A stretch of DNA of 64,000 bases, taken from Ceratopteris richardii. Its lineage: Eukaryota > Streptophyta > Polypodiopsida > Polypodiales > Pteridaceae. The notes below the pieces were generated by a model that did no database searches, was not told where the DNA came from, and saw only the letters and a list, made by a program, of their open reading frames with translations. Positions 33,566 through 64,000 of the stretch are shown here, piece after piece. Position numbers and translations under genes: made by a program. The stretch spans positions 168,441,496 through 168,505,495 of the forward strand of contig CM035413.1 of NCBI GenBank assembly GCA_020310875.1. Reading direction: 5' to 3'. Within the stretch, counting starts at the first letter, position 1. Every line of letters begins with the position of its first letter.

Positions 33566-34460
33566 TGGAGAAGCTTATAGGAGGTAGAAATGTGAGTTGC
33601 GAAGCGATGAAGTTCGGCCCAGCCAACCTTCACAAGATTAGCCCTTTAGCTTATGAAGACTCAAATAGACCTTATAGGCATGCGATAAGTGCAATAAAAT
33701 GCACTATGTACATTGGAGCATCAAGGAGAAAGATTCGATACAAAATAGATAGGTTTGCACATTGACTAGCTCAAAAAGCTTACTATCTTTGGATGAGACA
33801 ATCAACTTCAATTGCTCATAGCAACCAACATGTTTACAACTGGAAAAAAATATTGGAGGAGTGATACACATAGGTTTGAGTTTATACAATGCACAAACGC
33901 ACAAGAAATAAGCAAAAAATGCTTTTGGAATGAACGAGACACTCAACAGTGGCACCTCCTATTTTTCAGGAATGCATAGAGATAGATCATGAGAGAGAAA
34001 AACTAAGCTTTCTCCCAATCTACTGAACCAAGTGCTTTTAAAATTTATATAGATAAATTAGACACTAATATCTTTCCAATGCATGGTGATTTATACAATT
34101 TGAAGCTCTGTAGAGAGAGCAACAGTCTTTGCAAGCTTACTATTATTGAAGAAGATGATGCAAAAAAATGGAGCAAGACAATGATGGCCACAAGTGTATG
34201 TATATTGCTTCCATGTAATGTAAAAGTGATTTGAAGTATTTATATAGACTCTTGAAGTTCTCCATGACTTCTACAAGTGGATTTTGAATTCAAATGAAGG
34301 CGGGATTAGTTGTTGGAGGGAATCAATTTACTTTCCTATAATCTAGGAAAAGTGAAGATCTAGTTTGATCTAAATTTAGGTGATTGATTGATTCATTGAT
34401 TGCAACTCAGTCATCTCAAATTCATGGAAGTTTAGCTCTCTTTTTCTCCTTTCACATGTA
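33566..34460 (-). repeat. Presumed 5' LTR of Copia-3
   Basis: Begins about 11 bp outside the primer site with TGGAG (minus-strand LTR end TCCA). Contains a minus-strand TATA box (TCTATATAAATA, complement of about 34237-34248) and T/C-rich sequence. The outer end is not defined. Confidence 0.45.
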
Positions 34461-34699
34461 TAAAGCTCTAGGCTTTTACAATGGTAACTGATCCATACAA
34501 AATCTTTTTAAAAAATACAATAAATGAGCATAGGTAAAAGAACTCTCCAACCGATATTCTTTTGACATAATCCAAACAATAGCTTTTTGATGTAGATTCA
34601 ATCCATCTCAAGCATAGTGTAAGCTTGACGTTCCAACAACATGGCATGAGAATTATTTTATCAGCCAATTCTGATGGGGCTTCTATGATGATGTCAAGG
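34461..34699. other. Unassigned AT-rich DNA
   Basis: No gene-like reading frame, tRNA or recognisable repeat end seen. Confidence 0.4.
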
Positions 34700-35030
34700 A
34701 CCTCATGCTAACCATGTTGAAGGTAAACACTTTGATTGAATTCATGAATCAAGCAATTGAGTGTGATAATAGGTCGTTCGAGAGAAATCAAGAGAAGAAA
34801 ACTTCTATTAGAGATTGAGAATGCAAGTTTACCTCAGTTCCTTAACAACATATATTGGAAGAATCTGAACCAGAACCCATGCAATTGGATAACATAAGGG
34901 TCAGGCGACTTACACCAAAAGGAAAGAAAACATTAGAAAGACAATGGGTTATGCTTTTATTGTGGAGATCATGACCATATGGTATTCAAATGTCCTAAGA
35001 TGAAGAAACAGATTGGAATTAGGACTTCCA
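34700..35030 (+). pseudogene. Gypsy-type gag relic with zinc knuckle
   Basis: Fossil. Gag C-terminal traces (LIEFMNQAIECDNR, EPEPMQLDN, RRLTP) followed by CFYCGDHDHMVFKC at 34952-34993, a canonical C-x2-C-x4-H-x4-C knuckle. The pattern recalls chromovirus gag. It decays beyond recognition on both sides. Different family from Gypsy-1 and Gypsy-2. Confidence 0.45.
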
Positions 35031-37440
35031 CAATCACCATCCCATATCAAAGGAATCATCATCAGAGTCATAAGATGAATACATCCCATCATGAGAATCA
35101 TGCTATTGATTTTGTACCTAGATATACTAAAAACCCTTTCCAGTTTCATCATGGATATCCATCATCATCGTGTTTGAATACCACATATTAAGAACTCCAT
35201 AAAGACCAAGAGTTTTGAAGATTCAAGCCCTAGAATATCTCACAATCACATAACTTCTCCTTGTGGAACTCGTCGCCTGAGCGGGACGTGATGTTGTGGA
35301 CACAAAAGAAACAATCATGAACCTTAGATTTTATGTGAATCTCTATATCTCATAATTGGCTCAGAATCTAGAGAAACCAATGCTTCCATCGCATCTGGAA
35401 TTAGCAAAACCCTATAATGAACTGTCTATTTGCCTAATTTTGACACCTTCAAGACTTGTTTCCAATGGATTACATCATCAATTGGTAATTGCCATTGATG
35501 AACCACACTTGAAAACCTGTATAAGGAGGGGTTTGCCACATATATACCCAGTCTTGCCAATGCCAGTCTTGGGAGCTCAAGGGGTCGTGATCACCAAGTA
35601 AGTACTCATGAAGTTTCAGTTCTAGTTATTTTCGTAATCTTGTTCTAGTCTTGATTAATCTAGTTCTTGGGCATCCTATCTTGTCCTCTTGTATTCTTGT
35701 AGTACGAGATTGTGTCAAGTTATTTCTTGTATCTAGTTTATGTCTCTTAAGGGAGTTCTTGTAATTCAGATATTGTGTTTCGTACCTATGGTCACATGTT
35801 GTGGGATCTCTTGTATTCTATCTAGTCCAATTATCCACACCTATCGATCCTCGGTTGTGGGACTTTTTGTATCAGTTATATATTCTTGTATTGTTTTCCA
35901 TATGCGGGTGATCTTGTAATCAAAACTGTAATTTCAAAATCTTGTTTAGTCTAGTCAGAGGGCACAATCTAGTACTCCCATGACAGGTAAGGAGTTCAAA
36001 AGATGAAGAGCATCATCTTCTTTATTGGTATGGTGGTACTTCACTCGCTTAGCATAGATTGAGACAATTCGAAAATGAGCCTAGTTCAAAAGATGAAGTG
36101 CATCTTCTTTATTTGTATGGTGATACTTCACTCACTTAGGAAAATTTGAGAGCATTCAAAAATTAGTTCCATTTGAGGCATTTTTAATGCCAAAAGTGGT
36201 CTTTTAATATTCAAAAATAGTATTACATAATACTGACATTTGACAAGAATGGCACTTTGAGGTAACTTTTTAGCTTCAATCTCGAGTTAGGGAGCATAGA
36301 ATAGCATTTTGAGGTACCTTTTAAGCTTCAATCTCAAGTTAGGGAGCATTCATGCAAGTTGCACCTTGTTTGAGTTTCCATCTACTTATGTTGAATATAT
36401 ATAACTATTGTGTAGCATATTGAGTATGAATACAAAATTTCATCATAATGTGTAAAATTGATATTACAAGTTATCCTTTCAACTATTTTTGTGAAAACAT
36501 AAATTTCTACAAAAATGACAAGATTGATAGAATTGCCTAACTTGATGATAGGTTAAATCTTGTTAGTTTATATGTTGGCCATCGTATAATGGCTCATTTC
36601 TTAATGGAAGCTATTGGGAGTACATCAAAGATCATGAAGACCCTTCATACCCAAAAAGGATCAAACTTTACAGTAGCTAAAGGAAACATAAAACGCATCT
36701 TGGACCGATTTCGTCACATTATTTAAGACCAATATTAAGCCAAGGAATGAATTCCATATGATGGCGAAAAAGAACATGTTGATAAGTGACTACACTATAA
36801 AGATTATAGGTACATAGGATCCACATGCATACGTTGATGTTAAAATGAAACTACAATCCCTTGGTAGGAAACTGATATCTTAAGCCGAAATCCTTCACAC
36901 TACACATTGCATTACTATCTCATCATTGACTCGATTACAAGACATATTCATGTTTTAAAGAAACTGCAATCCGTTAGCAAAAAACCAATGACTTGAGCCA
37001 AAGTCCAAACTAGAACATCTGCATTATTATCTCCTCATTGACTGCATTGAAAGCCTATTTGCCAATGAATGCAATTGTATTGTCAACTAGTTGTGGTCAA
37101 GTGGTTACCACACTTGAATCTTCGGTATTTGGGATGTGTTATATTTTCAATCAAACTAATCTAGAAGAGTAGATCATAAGGTTGAACTTCCAAAAAAAGG
37201 GAAGGAAAAAAAAACAATATGTCTACACAATCTAATGAGTGACTACATGCCTACTTTAATCTAAAAATGGCTTCTTCAATGTATCATAAAAGAATACTTA
37301 TTTTAGAGTTCTTGTAACTGAATCTAGAACTGCAAAGCAACCACCACACTACATATAATATGTTTGTACTTGAGAAGCTATCTAAAAATCAATCTACATT
37401 CCAGGGACTTCACATCTCTACAAGACAATAGGCCAACAAA
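35031..37440. other. Gene-poor stretch
   Basis: No supported gene. Slight traces at 35350-35600 could be the continuation of the gag/protease relic. Two similar pieces of about 75 bp (AAGATGAAG[AT]GCATC...GGT[AG][CT]TTCACTC) at about 35999-36050 and 36088-36140 form a local duplication, and GCATTTTGAGGTA-type text recurs near 36250-36350. Confidence 0.4.
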
Positions 37441-38625
37441 TTTATCTTTTGATAGAATTGCAATTTGTACTAACACTTCTAAGATAACTACCATCTTTTG
37501 TAACAACATTCCATGTTGGCAATGACATGACCTTTAAAATACAATTAATGGCGAAGTTGCACCTACCAACATGTTCATTGTTGTTTAATTCGACGTGGAA
37601 ATCAATGAATATTCCAACGCTAATCCTTTGTTCCAAAGCTTCCTAGCTTTTTGGAGGTTCCAAGACTCAACACCTCAAATGCGCTTGATAGGAAACAAGA
37701 TCGAATCATTTTGCCTAATATCGGCTGCCCATTTCCAATCTTCATTGATCTTGACATATTGTTTCACCTTGTTCCAACTTTTCAAGAGAGAGCAAATAAG
37801 CTTGAGCCTCTAGGAGTCACAAGATAGGGGGGAATGTAAGAGTGAGAAGATCTAGACCTTTCCAAACAAGAAGGCCCACAAGCATAAGAGCACTCTTGTT
37901 ACTAAAAATCAGCTTGGCCCAAGAGGCTTCCCTATTGCTCCACGCTTTAATTAACCATTTGGCCGCTAACTTATTGACCATTCCTTCAATGTCTAGAATG
38001 CCCAAGCCACCTTTGTCTTTTTGGCTAATGCAAGTAGCCCATTTAATTTTAAGAACACCCCCTCCTGTTAGGGTCTCTCGTCCAAAAAAGTTTTTGCAAA
38101 TTCTTTCCAATTTGACAAACTCTTGATCCTTCAATCTCCGAGAACAGAGAAAGTAAATAATCGAAGAAAGAAGGAATGTGTTAACCACCATAGCATGCCC
38201 CGTTAGGTTGATATGCATACCTTTCCAATATGCGAACTTGTTATCAACCTTAGAAAGAGCCGAATTCCATCGTTGACCCATCGGAACATCAAATCCCATC
38301 GGAATACTTAACAAGCGAAAGATTTGTTCCTTGGGGATCAACTAACAGCCATGGTCAACCAAAATTTGAAGCAGATGCCCAATAACAACCTTGAAAGCGG
38401 TTTTAGAGTGGTTTAAGCCCGATGCCTCATAAAATGTATTTAGGCAACACCAAAAGGTATCAATGCTGATAGGATCATTATGGACAAAAGTATTCATGTC
38501 ATCGACAAAGAGTCTCATGGTCATCTGATCTTGATTCATGGGAAGAAGACCTTGAATTAGACCTAAGCATGCATAATGTTTAACTAGACAGCTGAGACCA
38601 TCGACAGCGATTGCAAAGCCTTAAA
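37440..38625 (-). pseudogene. LINE (L1-type) reverse transcriptase fragment, 5'-truncated
   Basis: Minus strand: FAIAVDGLSCLV near 38620, then MTMRLFVDDMNTFVHNDPIS (the F-x-DD box with Val in place of Ala), EASGLNHSKTAF, LLSSIIYFLCSRRLKDQEF, a WATCISQKDKGGLGI-type motif and a post-RT segment with WLIKAWSNREASWAKLIF. The last part, to about 37440, is frameshifted and full of stops. Fingers, endonuclease and 5' end are missing; no poly(A) tail found at the 3' side. A dead copy. Confidence 0.75.
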
Positions 38626-39164
38626 ATTATGGTAATTGATATTGCTAATTAGATTTGGAGAGACTTTTAGATGCCATGATGAATGAAAAAGTACAAAATA
38701 AAATAAAAATCCCTCATGATGAATAAAAACCTCAATTTTTTTTTAAATCTCTATGATTCGAACAATTTAAATCCCGATTAGAATCTTCAATTTAAATTTC
38801 ACCTTTGAACTCTGCTACTATGAAGTTATTATCTATATATGATCTCTACAAAGTGCATAAAATATTTAAAATGGAACGCTATACTGTCAAATCTATCGAA
38901 CAGATCGTGTCGCTGGCAAACCACATTATTTCAAAGATTAATCTCACCAGCACTACTGTGTCAATTTTCACTCTTTTGAGAGCAGTTATATATTCAAGCA
39001 TTCAGTAATTAGTAACTCCATAGGACCTACCAATAAAAGTAGAGCGTAAGAAAGGCACTGAATGTAGATTGTTAGACATTGCAAATGCATACATGTGATA
39101 AACGCTACTAAGGTTCCTGTACAGTCCTTATGTATATGCTTAAATCACAGAGATTCAAAGAAAT
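38626..39164. other. Unassigned DNA
   Basis: No supported gene. AT-rich, with A/T runs near 38740-38750. Confidence 0.35.
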
Positions 39165-39495
39165 CCAAGATCATTCAACACAACAGTGTGAACCACAGAT
39201 ACAAAGCTACCCAGTTCTAGCTGAGAGAAGAAATGATTTATAGATTCCTGGGTCATCCATTACAAACAGTAGTAATGTATTGAGAACATAATCTAACATT
39301 CCCAAAGTCTTCTAAGGGAACATTGAAGAACCAAGATCATTCAATACAACAGTGTGAACCACAGATACAAAGCTACCCAGTTCTAGCTGAGAGAAAAAAT
39401 GAGTTATACATTCCTGGGTCATTCATTACAAACAGTAGTAATGCATTGAGAACATAATCTAACATTCCCAAAGTCTTCGAAGGGAACATTGAAGA
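39165..39495. repeat. Tandem duplication, period 166 bp, two copies
   Basis: Copies 39165-39330 and 39331-39495 share CCAAGATCATTCAA, GTGTGAACCACAGATAC, CAAACAGTAGTAATG and AGTCTTC[GT]AAGGGAAC. They differ at about ten sites. Located just beyond the presumed SAC3B 3' end. Confidence 0.88.
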
Positions 39496-39604
39496 GGCAT
39501 TTCAACCTGACTGTGAAAACAAGTCATCATCTATAAATATGATCTGGCTTTATGTTCATGGCCTAGCTTTACACTTCTTGAATCCAATGGCCACGAGAAT
39601 CAGA

Positions 39605-40089
39605 TTTATTGAGCACCTGAATGCTGAACTGTCACGAACCTGCCTGCACAGTCAATAACTGCAGATTGGATCAAGGCATACACTGAACCAGGAGATGCCA
39701 GAAACTGACTGGATTTAATAAAGGGCTTCAAGTTTATGAATCCCTTTTGAGTCTGCATATCCGTGTACAGCATAATAAGCAAGTCCTCAATTGAGCCCTT
39801 ATATGTGGGCTATCAACTAGGGTATACTTCAGAAAATAGCAACGTTTTTAATCCTCCCAACAGCTTGCTGAGGGTCTCATGAATTTCGTTTGGTATACTT
39901 CCACAATCTTGCAACACTCAAGTAAGTTTCTTGAGGATTTCATCGACTTTGCCTTTGACGAAACTCTCATACTGAGTTGCGAATTGAGTACATGACCACT
40001 GATTCAAATTGGTGTTCATCTGTGCGAGTTCGTATCAGATGAGATGTCAACTTCTGAGATATGAATCGAGGAAATTGCAACAGTTCTGA
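39605..40089 (-). promoter_or_regulatory. Probable SAC3B 3' untranslated region with AATAAA signal
   Basis: Follows the stop codon. A minus-strand AATAAA lies at 39605-39610 and is the nearest canonical poly(A) signal I see. The stretch contains decayed look-alikes of the last coding helix (see findings). Extent is inferred. Confidence 0.45.

Positions 40090-64000
<23,911 letters not shown>

Larger units (their letters stand above)
15691..34460 (-). mobile_element. Copia-3: outermost Copia element of the left nest, interrupted by Gypsy-2
   Basis: Fossil. Gag is split by Gypsy-2: the first half lies at 32827-33533 and the second at 15691-15988. The GTCTC target duplication of Gypsy-2 lies within it. 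Primer site (complement of GCTCTTATACCA, 33543-33554) just upstream of the gag ATG at 33533. Beyond it an unpaired 5' LTR is inferred, up to about 34460. Its pol and 3' LTR are outside the window, to the left of Copia-1. Oldest insertion of this nest by position. Confidence 0.7.

Overview
This window is nuclear DNA from a land plant with a retrotransposon-rich genome. The reasons are a split host gene of the plant SAC3B type, many Ty1/Copia and Ty3/Gypsy LTR elements nested in one another, initiator-Met-type and Asp-type tRNA primer sites, and a 19-kb intron that still has clean splice sites. I cannot name the species.

Layout. (1) About 1-34.5 kb is a nest of LTR retrotransposon fossils. An old Copia (Copia-3, minus strand) received a second Copia (Copia-1, minus) and later a long Gypsy (Gypsy-2, plus, 15989-32826). 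Copia-1 was itself entered by an older relative of that Gypsy (Gypsy-1, whose 3' part occupies 1-5104) and by a third Copia (Copia-2, 9806-15205). (2) About 34.5-39.6 kb is gene-poor DNA with a weak Gypsy-type gag relic, a 5'-truncated LINE fragment and a 166-bp tandem duplication. (3) From 40090 to the right edge, on the minus strand, lies the only host gene recognised: the SAC3B-like scaffold of the TREX-2 mRNA-export complex. Ten coding exons join in one frame to give 1,279 residues; the 5' end lies beyond the window. (4) Intron 2 of that gene (44688-63755) holds only Copia-type remains, including Copia-4, nearly whole and inserted in Copia-5 with a matching 5-bp target duplication, plus long (TA)n and (TC)n microsatellites.

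The part most worth attention is the Gypsy-2 family. Its leader carries an array of 16 near-palindromic 18-bp units centred on ATCGCGAT. Its integrase region has two complete zinc-binding H2C2 modules in tandem with identical internal spacing. A second retropepsin-like domain lies downstream of integrase, in addition to the usual one before reverse transcriptase. A long extra coding region, without visible membrane segments, fills the position where envelope-like genes sit in other elements. The second protease-like domain and the extra coding region also occur in the diverged Gypsy-1 copy, so they belong to the lineage and are not accidents of one copy.

Limits: all similarity calls come from reading motifs. 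LTR ends were set by TG/CA ends, target duplications and primer sites where visible; several outer boundaries are approximate and are marked so.
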